Positions 24,495 through 32,921 of a stretch of 64,000 nucleotides of DNA are shown one piece after another (positions within the stretch are counted from its first letter, which is position 1; each line of letters begins with the position of its first letter). Source of the stretch: DAOTWA01 sp963702935. Lineage in GTDB: Bacteria > Chloroflexota > Anaerolineae > Anaerolineales > Anaerolineaceae. Position numbers and translations under genes: made by a program. The stretch spans positions 434,001 to 498,000 of the forward strand of contig OY969772.1 of assembly GCA_963702935.1 (NCBI GenBank). Direction: 5' to 3'. The notes beneath the pieces were generated by a model that searched no databases, was not told where the DNA came from, and saw only the letters and a program-made list of their open reading frames with translations.

Positions 24495-27400
24495 ATGGCT
24501 ATCCCTTCCATCCGCAACGATTTCCTGCCCGACGGGCCTTACGGCCCGGAGAGCGATTCGTGCGCCATCTACCTGAGCGCGCGCAAGCACGGACAGAGCA
24601 CCTTCGGCACGCTAAAGCGCTCCATCGGGGCGCTGGTGGCGATGGGCCACCGCACCGGGTTCGTCAACGGCGAGGGCGACGGCGCCGGCGTACAAACCGA
24701 CATTCCGCGCCTGCTGTGGGCGCGCAAGCTGAGCCAGGCCAACCTGCGCGCCGCGCTGACTTCGCACCCCGGCTTCTGGGTAGGCCACCTGTTCATCCCC
24801 ACCGACATCGACCATTCCGACCTGCACGACCGCATCCACAGCGCTTTCGAGGGAGCCGGGCTGAACCTGATCTACCAGCAGCCCGGCCGCACGCGCCCGG
24901 AAGCCCTGGGCGGCAACGCCCGCCGTGGCACCCCGGCCTTCTGGCAGATCGCCGGATACGCCGAGCTGCCCAGCCTGGACAAACGCCTGCTGGAAGTGCA
25001 GACGGCGCTCGAAGCGGAGTTCCCCATCCACTTCGTCTCGCTCAGCTCCAGCATCGTGGTGTACAAGGTGCGCGGCTCGGTCGAGACGCTCTCGCGCTAT
25101 TACCCCGACCTCCAGGACCGCAACTACGACACCGGCGTGGTGCTGTGCCACGCGCGCTATTCCACCAACACGGTCTCCAGCTTCGAGCGCGCCCAGCCCT
25201 TCGCGCTGCTGGGCCACAACGGCGAGATCAACACCATCACGCGCCTGCGCCTGGAAGCGGAGCAGATCGGGGTGCGCCTGCCGCACAACGGCTCCGATTC
25301 GCAGGACGTGGACCGCACTATTCACACCCTGTGCGCGAACTACGGCCTGGATCTGATGGAAGCCATGGAGATCGTCTTCCCGCCCGTGCCGTACGAAGTG
25401 GAGAATTTCCCGCCCGAACAACGCGCTGTATATACCCGCGTGCGCCAGTCCTTCGGCCCCTACGCCCAGGGGCCGGCGGCCATTCTGGCGCGCTTCGGCG
25501 ACACGATCGTGGCCAGCGTAGACGCCACCGGGTTGCGCCCGCTGTGGTACGTGGAAACGGAAAAGGAATACATCTTCAGCTCCGAGCGCGGGGCCATTCC
25601 CCTGGAAGTGATGGTCGACGACCCGCGCCCGCTGGGGCCGGGCGAGAAGATGGCCATCCGCTTGCAGCGCGGGGAAGACGCCCAAATCTTGACGCACGCG
25701 GACATCCGCCAGCATCTCATGAACCAGGCGTTCCTGCGCGAAGCGCCGCAACTGGCGCGCCAATACTGGAGCAATTGGGAACAGTCCGCCCTGAGCCACA
25801 ACCGCCTGCGCAGCCGCACCGTATTCAGCGAGATCCAGGTGCAAGCGCCCGAGCCGTGCCCGCCCCCGGCAGAGCCGGTGGCCGAGCCGCTGGCGCTGCC
25901 CTGGCAGGACCCGGAAAAAGCGCCCGCAGTGGAAGCGCGGCTGCTGGCGGCCAACGGTTGGAACCTGGACCACATCCACGATCTGGACGAGACGGTCTTC
26001 GGGGAGAAAGAAGTCGGCTCGCTGGGATTCGACGGCCCACTGGCTGCCCTGTCGCGCAAGCGGGTCAACCTGGCCGATTTCTTCAAGGAGACCGTGGCGG
26101 TGGTGACCAACCCGGCCATCGACCGCGGGCGCGAGGCGGAGGTGTTCTCTACCAGCAGCCTGTTCGGCGCCAGCCCAGAAATCGGCAAGGCCCCCGACCC
26201 CAACGACATCCTGGTCAGCTTGAAAGTGCCCCTGCTCACCGGGGGGCACCCCAGCCTGGGAGACGCCGGGGAAGCGCAGGCCCTGGCCGAAAAAATGGGC
26301 AGCGTGTCGATCCAGCGCCTGCTGGAAATCTTCAGCGGGCGCACCACGATCCTGACCCTGGGCGTGCTGCCGGAAGAAGACGTGCACGCCGCTTTGGACC
26401 GCCTGGCCGATCAGGCCGTCATGGCCGTGGAGAACGGCTCGCAGTGCCTGGTGTTAGACGATGGCGACGCCCCCCTGCAAGGGCTGGGCTGGCTGGACCC
26501 CATGCTGGCGGTCAGCCGGGTGGACGAGGCGCTGCGCCGGGCGGGCATCCAGCGCAAGGTCAACCTGCGACGCAAAGCCGGCATCGCCGTGCGCAGCGCG
26601 GCCATCCGCAACCTGCACGACATCGTGCTGCTCTCCGGCTTCGGGGCAGACGCGATCAACTGCTACGCGATGTGGGCCGTGGTAGCGGAAAAAGCCGCCG
26701 AGAAGCACAAGAACAACGGCAAGAGCGTCGAGACGGCCCTGCTGCACCTGCTCAATAGCCTGAAAGCCGGGCTGGAAAAGGTCACCTCCACCATGGGCTG
26801 CCACGAGCTGCGCGGCTACGGGCGGGTGTGCAGCTCGATCGGCCTGGCCCCCAGCGTGGCCGCCGAGCTGAAGACCCCCAACTTCTTCGGGAGCGAGACG
26901 GCCGGGCTGACCTGGGAGCGCCTCAACCGCGAATCGGCCGAGCGCGGCCAGGAGCTGCGCGAAGAAGAAGCGGGGCGCTCGCTCGATCACATCGACCATT
27001 TCTACCCCAAGCTCTGGAAGAAGGTCGGCACGTTCACGCGCTCGACCACGGATTACGACGACGTGCTGGATACCTTCCGCCAGCTCAAGAGCGAGATCCC
27101 GGTGGCCATGCGCCACGTGCTGGGCTTCAAGAAGGTGCACGGAACGCTGATCGCCAGCCAGGTGGATCTGAGCGTGCACGATTACGGCCTGCCCTTCGTG
27201 ATCAGCGCCATGTCTTTCGGCTCGCAGGGCGAGATCTCCTTCCGCGCCTACGCCGAAGCCGCCGCGCAATTGGACATCGTGTGCATCAACGGCGAAGGCG
27301 GCGAGCTGGGGGAGATCATGGGCCTGTATAAGAAGAACCGCGGCCAACAGGTGGCCTCCGGACGCTTCGGGGTCAACTCGGAATTCCTGAACTCGGCGGC

Positions 27401-29186
27401 GGTGATCGAGATCAAGATCGGCCAGGGGGCCAAGCCCGGCGAGGGCGGCATGCTGCCGGGCTTCAAAGTGACCCCCAAGGTGGCCGAAGCGCGGCGCACG
27501 CCGCCTTACGTCTCGCTGCTCTCGCCCTCTAACAACCACGACCTGTACTCCATCGAGGACCTGGCGCAGCTCATCGAGGAGCTGAAGGTGGTCAACCCGC
27601 AGGCCAAGGTGTCGGTCAAGTGCCCCATCGTGCCCGGCATCGGCGTCATCGCCGTGGGCATCGCCAAGGCCGGCGCGGACATCATCAACCTCAGCGGCTA
27701 CGACGGCGGCACGGGCGCGGCGCGCAAGCATTCCTTGCAGCATTCGGGGCTGCCGGCGGAGATCGGCGTGATCCAGGCCCACCGCGCTTTGGTGGAAGCC
27801 GGGCTGCGCCACAAGGTGGAGATCTGGTGCGACGGCGGCATGAAGACCGGCGAAGACGTGGTCAAGATGATCTTGCTGGGCGCCAACCGGGTCGGCTTTG
27901 GCACGCTGGCTATGGTAGCCATCGGCTGCACCATCTGCCGCAAGTGCGAAGAAGGCACCTGCTTCGTGGGCATCACCACCCAGATCCGCACGCTGGAAGA
28001 GGCGCGCGAGAAGGGGCTGCGCGTCTTCAACCCCCTGGAATACGAGATGGCCGTCGAGCGCCTGGTGCGCCTGTTCAAAGGAATGGAAGAAGAGGTGCGG
28101 CAGATCACGGCCCGCCTGGGGGCCACGCGCCTGCAAGACCTGGTGGGGCGCGGCGACCTGCTGGAACAGGTGGCCGGCCAGGAAAAGATCGACCTGTCCG
28201 CCATGTTCGCGGCCATTCCCATCCTGCCGCGGCCCGAGCTGGAGCCCGGCGTGGGACGCCTGTTGGTGCGCCCGCGCAATAACCTCACCCGCCTGCTGAG
28301 CGAGCTGATCACCGAAACGATCATGGAGGACAACGAGCGCGAGATCACCTATCAAGATTCGGTGATGGCCATCGACCGGGCCTTAGGCTCACACATCGTG
28401 GGCGCGCTCTCGCGCCACCCCGAGATCCAGCAGCGGGTGGAGCGCCTGCACCTGCGCTTCGGCCCCTCCTCGGTGGCAGGCAACGGCTTCTCGGCCTGGC
28501 TGGCCGACCCCCTGGACATCATCATCGAGGGCGGCGCGCAGGACGGCACGGCCAAAGGCGCCTGCGGCGGGCGCGTGGCGGTGATGAAGGGCGTCAACCA
28601 CGAAGGCGTGCGCATCGACGGGTCGGTGGGCAAGAGCTTCGCCTACGGCGCCCAGAGCGGAACGCTCATCGTGCAGGGGAACGCGGATTCGCGGGCGTGC
28701 ATCCGCCTGTCTGGCGCGGAGGTCGTGCTGGGGGGAGAAATCAGCGGGCCGGTGGACGAGGAGACGCTCTCCGGCGTGACCCACGCCAACCTGAAAGGCT
28801 TCGCCTGCGAGTACATGACGGCCGGGCGGGTAGTCATCCTGGGCGACCCCGGGCCGTACGCTTTCTCCGGCATGACCGGCGGGCGGGTGTACCAGATGCT
28901 GACCCCCGAAATGGGCTTCGACGAGGCCGCGCTCCAGCAGCGCATCGCGCTGGGCGCGCAGGTCGAAATACAGGAACTGGAGAGCGAGGATTACGGCGAG
29001 CTGCAGCGGCTGTTGGGGCTTTACATCGAAGCCCTGGAGCAGACTTACCAGTACGATACGGCCGACCACATCCGCGCGCTGATCGCCAAGAAGGTGATCA
29101 AAGGGCGCTTCGTCAAGATCGTGCCGCAGCCGCCTTCTAGCGTGCTGCAGCCGGAGATGGTAATGGCGGAGGATCTGTCGGAGTAA
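24495..29186 (+). CDS. gltB: Glutamate synthase large subunit (probably ferredoxin-type)
   Basis: The 1563-residue protein has an N-terminal class II glutamine amidotransferase domain (to about 430; Cys23 in ESDSCAIYLS is the probable catalytic residue after propeptide removal). Then come a central domain (MGCHELRGYGRV), the FMN-binding domain (SQGEISFRAYAEAAAQL, GEGGMLPGFKV, GYDGGTGAA) and a 3Fe-4S cluster motif CTICRKCEEGTC near 1145-1156. The end is a GXGXG beta-helix (GGRVAVMKG, GAQSGTLIVQGNAD). It turns glutamine plus 2-oxoglutarate into two glutamates. No small subunit gene follows, which fits a ferredoxin-dependent enzyme. It opens a nitrogen-assimilation block with glnE and glnA. Confidence 0.92.
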   Translation: MAIPSIRNDFLPDGPYGPESDSCAIYLSARKHGQSTFGTLKRSIGALVAMGHRTGFVNGEGDGAGVQTDIPRLLWARKLSQANLRAALTSHPGFWVGHLFIPTDIDHSDLHDRIHSAFEGAGLNLIYQQPGRTRPEALGGNARRGTPAFWQIAGYAELPSLDKRLLEVQTALEAEFPIHFVSLSSSIVVYKVRGSVETLSRYYPDLQDRNYDTGVVLCHARYSTNTVSSFERAQPFALLGHNGEINTITRLRLEAEQIGVRLPHNGSDSQDVDRTIHTLCANYGLDLMEAMEIVFPPVPYEVENFPPEQRAVYTRVRQSFGPYAQGPAAILARFGDTIVASVDATGLRPLWYVETEKEYIFSSERGAIPLEVMVDDPRPLGPGEKMAIRLQRGEDAQILTHADIRQHLMNQAFLREAPQLARQYWSNWEQSALSHNRLRSRTVFSEIQVQAPEPCPPPAEPVAEPLALPWQDPEKAPAVEARLLAANGWNLDHIHDLDETVFGEKEVGSLGFDGPLAALSRKRVNLADFFKETVAVVTNPAIDRGREAEVFSTSSLFGASPEIGKAPDPNDILVSLKVPLLTGGHPSLGDAGEAQALAEKMGSVSIQRLLEIFSGRTTILTLGVLPEEDVHAALDRLADQAVMAVENGSQCLVLDDGDAPLQGLGWLDPMLAVSRVDEALRRAGIQRKVNLRRKAGIAVRSAAIRNLHDIVLLSGFGADAINCYAMWAVVAEKAAEKHKNNGKSVETALLHLLNSLKAGLEKVTSTMGCHELRGYGRVCSSIGLAPSVAAELKTPNFFGSETAGLTWERLNRESAERGQELREEEAGRSLDHIDHFYPKLWKKVGTFTRSTTDYDDVLDTFRQLKSEIPVAMRHVLGFKKVHGTLIASQVDLSVHDYGLPFVISAMSFGSQGEISFRAYAEAAAQLDIVCINGEGGELGEIMGLYKKNRGQQVASGRFGVNSEFLNSAAVIEIKIGQGAKPGEGGMLPGFKVTPKVAEARRTPPYVSLLSPSNNHDLYSIEDLAQLIEELKVVNPQAKVSVKCPIVPGIGVIAVGIAKAGADIINLSGYDGGTGAARKHSLQHSGLPAEIGVIQAHRALVEAGLRHKVEIWCDGGMKTGEDVVKMILLGANRVGFGTLAMVAIGCTICRKCEEGTCFVGITTQIRTLEEAREKGLRVFNPLEYEMAVERLVRLFKGMEEEVRQITARLGATRLQDLVGRGDLLEQVAGQEKIDLSAMFAAIPILPRPELEPGVGRLLVRPRNNLTRLLSELITETIMEDNEREITYQDSVMAIDRALGSHIVGALSRHPEIQQRVERLHLRFGPSSVAGNGFSAWLADPLDIIIEGGAQDGTAKGACGGRVAVMKGVNHEGVRIDGSVGKSFAYGAQSGTLIVQGNADSRACIRLSGAEVVLGGEISGPVDEETLSGVTHANLKGFACEYMTAGRVVILGDPGPYAFSGMTGGRVYQMLTPEMGFDEAALQQRIALGAQVEIQELESEDYGELQRLLGLYIEALEQTYQYDTADHIRALIAKKVIKGRFVKIVPQPPSSVLQPEMVMAEDLSE

Positions 29187-29214
29187 GCAGGCTCACGCAA
29201 AGGCGCAGCGATGC

Positions 29215-29585
29215 GTAGGGCGGCTTTCTAAGCCGCCGGCCACGGAGGCGGGTTTGGGAACCCGCCCTACGGCCTTCACACGAAGGGTCGAAGGCCCTCT
29301 CGCGCAAAGACGCGCAGCCGCGAAGCATTTCAGGAAAGAACCGCCGATGCACGCAGATGCGTAGGGCGGCTTTCTAAGCCGCCGGGGTCGAAAGCCCCTC
29401 TCCTGCAAAGGCGCAGAGACGCAAAGCTTTTCAGGAAAGAACCGCCGATGTGCGCAGATACGTAGGGCGGCTTTCTAAGCCGCCAGCAGCCACGGAGGCG
29501 GGTTTGGAAACCCGCCCTACGGCCTTCACGCGAAGCATTTTGAGCGGAGGGGGGAGAGACGGCGGGTTTGGAAACCCGCCCTACG
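29215..29585. repeat. Array of GTAGGGCGG/CCGCCCTAC palindromes in about 100-bp direct repeats
   Basis: GTAGGGCGGCTTTCTAAGCC occurs at 29215, 29361 and 29462, and GGCGGGTTTGGAAACCCGCC or a near copy at 29248, 29499 and 29561. Each pair forms stem-loops. The segments starting CAGGAAAGAACCGCCGATG (29330 and 29430) repeat the surrounding sequence with a 100-bp period. The array separates the convergent gltB and response regulator genes. It has no coding signal. Confidence 0.8.
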
Positions 29586-29589
29586 AACG

Positions 29590-30678
29590 TCATTTTAAGA
29601 GCCCGGCTCGCGTGCCAAAAGCGGAGGCGGCGGCGCGCGTGTTGACGCCCAGCTTGGCAAACAGGGATTTGAGATGCCGCTTGACGGTGTTCTGCGTGAT
29701 GCACAACGAGCCGGCGATCTCCTTGTTGGTGTAGCCGCGCGACAGGAGGGCCAGCACTTCGCGCTCCCGGCCGGTCAGGTTGCGCAGCAGGGGGCCGGCT
29801 TCGGCCAGCGCGTGGGTCTTGTGGGCCAGATCGAGGAATTTCTCGCGGTCGAAGGCTTTCTTTTCCAGGCAGGCAAACAACTGGTATTCCGTATAGGCGC
29901 GCTCGATGTCGGCCGGCTCCGCATAACCGCTGACGATGATGGTGGGGATGCCGTACTTCTGCGTGCTGGCCAGCAAGCGATAGCCGTCCTGGTTGCTGGC
30001 CCCGCCGAGCGAGCTGGCCAGCGAAAGATCGATCACGGCCAACTGGTAAGACTGGCTGCGCAGGAAGCCCAGGGCCTCCACGTAGCTGACGCTCTGATGC
30101 ACCGCGAAGCCGGCGTCGCGCAGCAGCTCACCCAGCAGGCTGCGCCAGCCGGCGTCGTCCTCGACGATGAGCGCCAGGTCGCCATCCAGCGCGCCAGAGG
30201 GAAGCGCGGTCCCCGCGGGCGCGCGCTCCAGCTCAGCGGGAGCATCCTTGGGGGGCAGCTCGGCGCTGCGGAAGGGCGGCGAGGGGGTGGTGGCCAGGGC
30301 CTGGTCGATCACTTTACGGAACTCGGCGCGCCGGAAGGTCTCCTTGCGCAGGCAGGTAAAGGCGCCGCGCTCGCGGATGACGTTGACGGCCAATTCGACC
30401 GTGGCAAAGCCGGTCAGGAAGATGCTGGTGCAAGCTGGGTCGTGGCGTTGGAGGGCCTCCAGCACCTTCAGGCCGTCCTGGTTGAGGTGATCCGAGCCGC
30501 CCAGCGAAAGGTCCAGGATGGCCAGGCGGTGGGGAGTAACGCGCATGAGCGGCAGGGCCTCTTCGAAGCTCACGGCCAGATCGGCCTCCAGGCCGCAATC
30601 GCGCAGGATTTCCGCCAGGATCTGCTGCCAGGAAGGGTCGTCTTCCACGATGAGGACGCGCGGCAGCCCTGGGCTCAC
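29590..30678 (-). CDS. Response regulator with two receiver domains and a LuxR-type HTH
   Basis: The 362-residue protein has receiver 1 (about 5-115, LIVEDDPSWQQIL, phospho-Asp in AILDLSLGG, Lys in LRKETF). Receiver 2 follows (about 155-265, LIVEDDAGWRSLL, AVIDLSLAS, Lys in LEKKAF). A LuxR helix-turn-helix (about 295-358) reads LTGREREVLALLSRGYTNKE and TQNTVKRHLKSLFAKLGV. The GTG start at 30678 overlaps the TGA of the kinase gene (GTGA), so the two are translationally coupled. Both receivers keep the phosphoacceptor, so two inputs could be combined. The target may be the neighbouring nitrogen genes, which is inferred from position. Confidence 0.9.
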   Translation of the reverse strand: MSPGLPRVLIVEDDPSWQQILAEILRDCGLEADLAVSFEEALPLMRVTPHRLAILDLSLGGSDHLNQDGLKVLEALQRHDPACTSIFLTGFATVELAVNVIRERGAFTCLRKETFRRAEFRKVIDQALATTPSPPFRSAELPPKDAPAELERAPAGTALPSGALDGDLALIVEDDAGWRSLLGELLRDAGFAVHQSVSYVEALGFLRSQSYQLAVIDLSLASSLGGASNQDGYRLLASTQKYGIPTIIVSGYAEPADIERAYTEYQLFACLEKKAFDREKFLDLAHKTHALAEAGPLLRNLTGREREVLALLSRGYTNKEIAGSLCITQNTVKRHLKSLFAKLGVNTRAAASAFGTRAGLLK

Positions 30679-32852
30679 GGTTCCCCTCGGGACAGCGGAA
30701 AGCTCAACAAGAAGGTGGTGCCCTGCGGCCCGGTGTCTTCGACCGCCACCTTGCCGCCAAAACGCGTCATCAGCGATTTGACCCACCACAAGCCAAAGCC
30801 GAGCTTGCCTGGGTGGGCCGAGGCGCGCGAGCTGTAGCTGAAATCGAAGATGCGCTCCAGCGCGGAGTGGGGAATGCCCGGCCCGGTGTCGCCGATGCGC
30901 ACTTCGACCCACTCCCCCTGCACCGAGCCGCGAATGAGGAGCCGGCCCTGGTTTTCCATGGCGTCGGCCGCGTTCTCCAGCAGGTTGCCGAATACCAGCG
31001 CCAGGCGGTTGGCGCCGGCCTGCACGGGCGGGAGGGCCTCCAGCCCCTGGCATTCCACGCGCACGCCGGGGAGCAGCTTGACCGCCGCCAGCGCTTCTTG
31101 CAGGGAAGCCGCCACCGAGACGGGCGCCAGTTGGATGGGGCGCAGGTGATCCAGGCTCTCGCGCACCACCTGCATGGCGTCCGTGGCGCTGCGCTGGATC
31201 TCGGCCAGATTATCCGCCAGGTAAGGGTCGCCCTGGAGCACGGCCTCGCATTTATCCTGGATGCCTTCCACGCGCACGGGAATGGTGCCAACCTTGTTAT
31301 TGAGACGGTGCAGCAAGTTGGCGGCGATATCGCCGATAGCGGCGAAGGTCTCGGTGGTGGCGCGCTGGTCCTCGGCGAACTTGAGCGCTTCCAGGTGGGC
31401 TTCGTTCTGCACGGCCAGGGCCGCGTAATGGCCCAGGATGGTCAGCACTTTCTTGTCCCAATCGGATTGGCTGAAATCACGCTGCTCGCCGCCGGGAGCC
31501 TGCACGGCAAAGACCCCCACCGCGCCGGCCCCGTCGCTGGTGAAGAGCGGCACCGCCAGGAGCGAGCCTTCCCCCGGAAAGCCGTCCGGCTCGGGCAGGC
31601 CGAACGGCTGGCCCTGGGCAGAAAGCCAGGCCAGCGGCTGCCCGGAAAGGATCACCTGGCCGATGAGGCTGCCGGCGAGGGGCATGCGCCGCCCGGCCAG
31701 AGCCGGGTCGGAAGCGGCGTGGACGACGAGCTGATCCTTGTCGAGCAGTGAGATGAAGCTGGCGGGCACATTGAGCAGGTCACAGGCCCTTTCCACCAGC
31801 GTCTGGTGCACCTGCTGCAACGAGCGCGTATACAACAGGGAAGAAATCTCCTGGAGAGCGTCCAGCAAGCGGATCTCCTGGATGGCCACCACGGCCTGGG
31901 TGGCCAGGATCTGCAAGATGTACTGGTCCTCGCGGTTGAAGGCGTTCACTTCGGGGCTTTCCAGGTTGAGCACCCCTTCCAGGCGCCCGCTGGCCCCGAT
32001 GAGCGGCACGGCGATCTCGGAGCGCATCTCCAGGGCGTGGTCGAAGGGATAATAGATGGCCCTCCAGGGCTCCTCGCGCAGATCCGAGATGACCACCGGC
32101 TCTCGCTTGAGCGCCACCGTGCCCATCACGGAGTTTTCGGTGATGGGCAGGGCCTCGGTGGCCGGCCGGGCCAGGTCGATGCCGGCGTAGGTATGGGTGA
32201 CCAGGCTGCCGTTGTTGTGCGGCTCCACCAGGCGGAAGATGCCGTAGCTGGCGTCGGTCACTTCGAGGGCCATCTTCAAGATGGCATCCAGGGTATCCTT
32301 CAGGCTGGTGCGCGAGGAGATGAGCATGCCCGCGCGGCGCAGGCGGCGCAGCTCCCGCTGGCGGCGGGCCTGATCTTGCTGGGCCAGCGCGGCCTGGTGG
32401 GCCTGGGAGAGGGCCATGCCGGCCAGGGAGGCCACGTGCTCCAGCAAGGCAAGCTCGGTCTCACAAAACGGGCGCGCCGGACGGGTAACGGAAAAGGCCC
32501 CCAACAGCTCACCGGCGCTGGTGAGCGGGAAGCGCGCCGCCGTGCGCTCCACGCCGATCTGCGGGCCGCTGCCCCCTTCTTCGGCCCGGTGCTCCAGCCC
32601 GCGGGGATGGAAATCGAGAATAGCCGCGCCGTCCAGGGTCTGATCCTGGGGAGTGAACTCGTCCGCCAGCAGAGGGTCGTACAGCTCGATGGCAAGAGAG
32701 GAAGCCGGCAGAAGCCGGAGGGTGTTTTCCAGGATCATTCTCAACGTATCCCACACGGAAGAGTAGTCGCCGAATTGGAGGGCATCGATGGCTGCGCTGA
32801 TGCGCTTCAAGCGGCCCAGGGCGTCATCCAAGGAAAAGATGGGGGAAGTCAT
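30675..32852 (-). CDS. Multi-GAF sensor histidine kinase
   Basis: The 725-residue protein has no membrane segment. It has three GAF-like domains (about 40-155, 180-335, 340-490), including LARPATEALPITENSVMGTV and REDQYILQILATQAVVAIQE. A His-containing dimerisation region has LLHRLNNKVG, resembling the HxLNN H-box of NtrB-like kinases. A HATPase domain (N-box GNLLENAADAM, G1 GDTGPGIP, G2 KLGFGLWWVKSL) ends at 725. It overlaps the response regulator start by 4 bp and lies 69 bp after glnE. It is a cytosolic sensor of small ligands or redox signals. Confidence 0.9.
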   Translation of the reverse strand: MTSPIFSLDDALGRLKRISAAIDALQFGDYSSVWDTLRMILENTLRLLPASSLAIELYDPLLADEFTPQDQTLDGAAILDFHPRGLEHRAEEGGSGPQIGVERTAARFPLTSAGELLGAFSVTRPARPFCETELALLEHVASLAGMALSQAHQAALAQQDQARRQRELRRLRRAGMLISSRTSLKDTLDAILKMALEVTDASYGIFRLVEPHNNGSLVTHTYAGIDLARPATEALPITENSVMGTVALKREPVVISDLREEPWRAIYYPFDHALEMRSEIAVPLIGASGRLEGVLNLESPEVNAFNREDQYILQILATQAVVAIQEIRLLDALQEISSLLYTRSLQQVHQTLVERACDLLNVPASFISLLDKDQLVVHAASDPALAGRRMPLAGSLIGQVILSGQPLAWLSAQGQPFGLPEPDGFPGEGSLLAVPLFTSDGAGAVGVFAVQAPGGEQRDFSQSDWDKKVLTILGHYAALAVQNEAHLEALKFAEDQRATTETFAAIGDIAANLLHRLNNKVGTIPVRVEGIQDKCEAVLQGDPYLADNLAEIQRSATDAMQVVRESLDHLRPIQLAPVSVAASLQEALAAVKLLPGVRVECQGLEALPPVQAGANRLALVFGNLLENAADAMENQGRLLIRGSVQGEWVEVRIGDTGPGIPHSALERIFDFSYSSRASAHPGKLGFGLWWVKSLMTRFGGKVAVEDTGPQGTTFLLSFPLSRGEP

Positions 32853-32921
32853 CTAGACACCTGCATTATCATAAAACAGGGGGCCCGTTTAAACTACTAC
32901 CCAAATGGAGAATATTTACAA

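Noticed and set aside
26454..28355. 633-residue open frame antisense to glutamate synthase, and similar ones at 24612-26387
   Set aside because: They lie opposite a clear gene with high GC third positions. Their sequences are His/Ala/Val-rich with no domain, typical of shadow frames.
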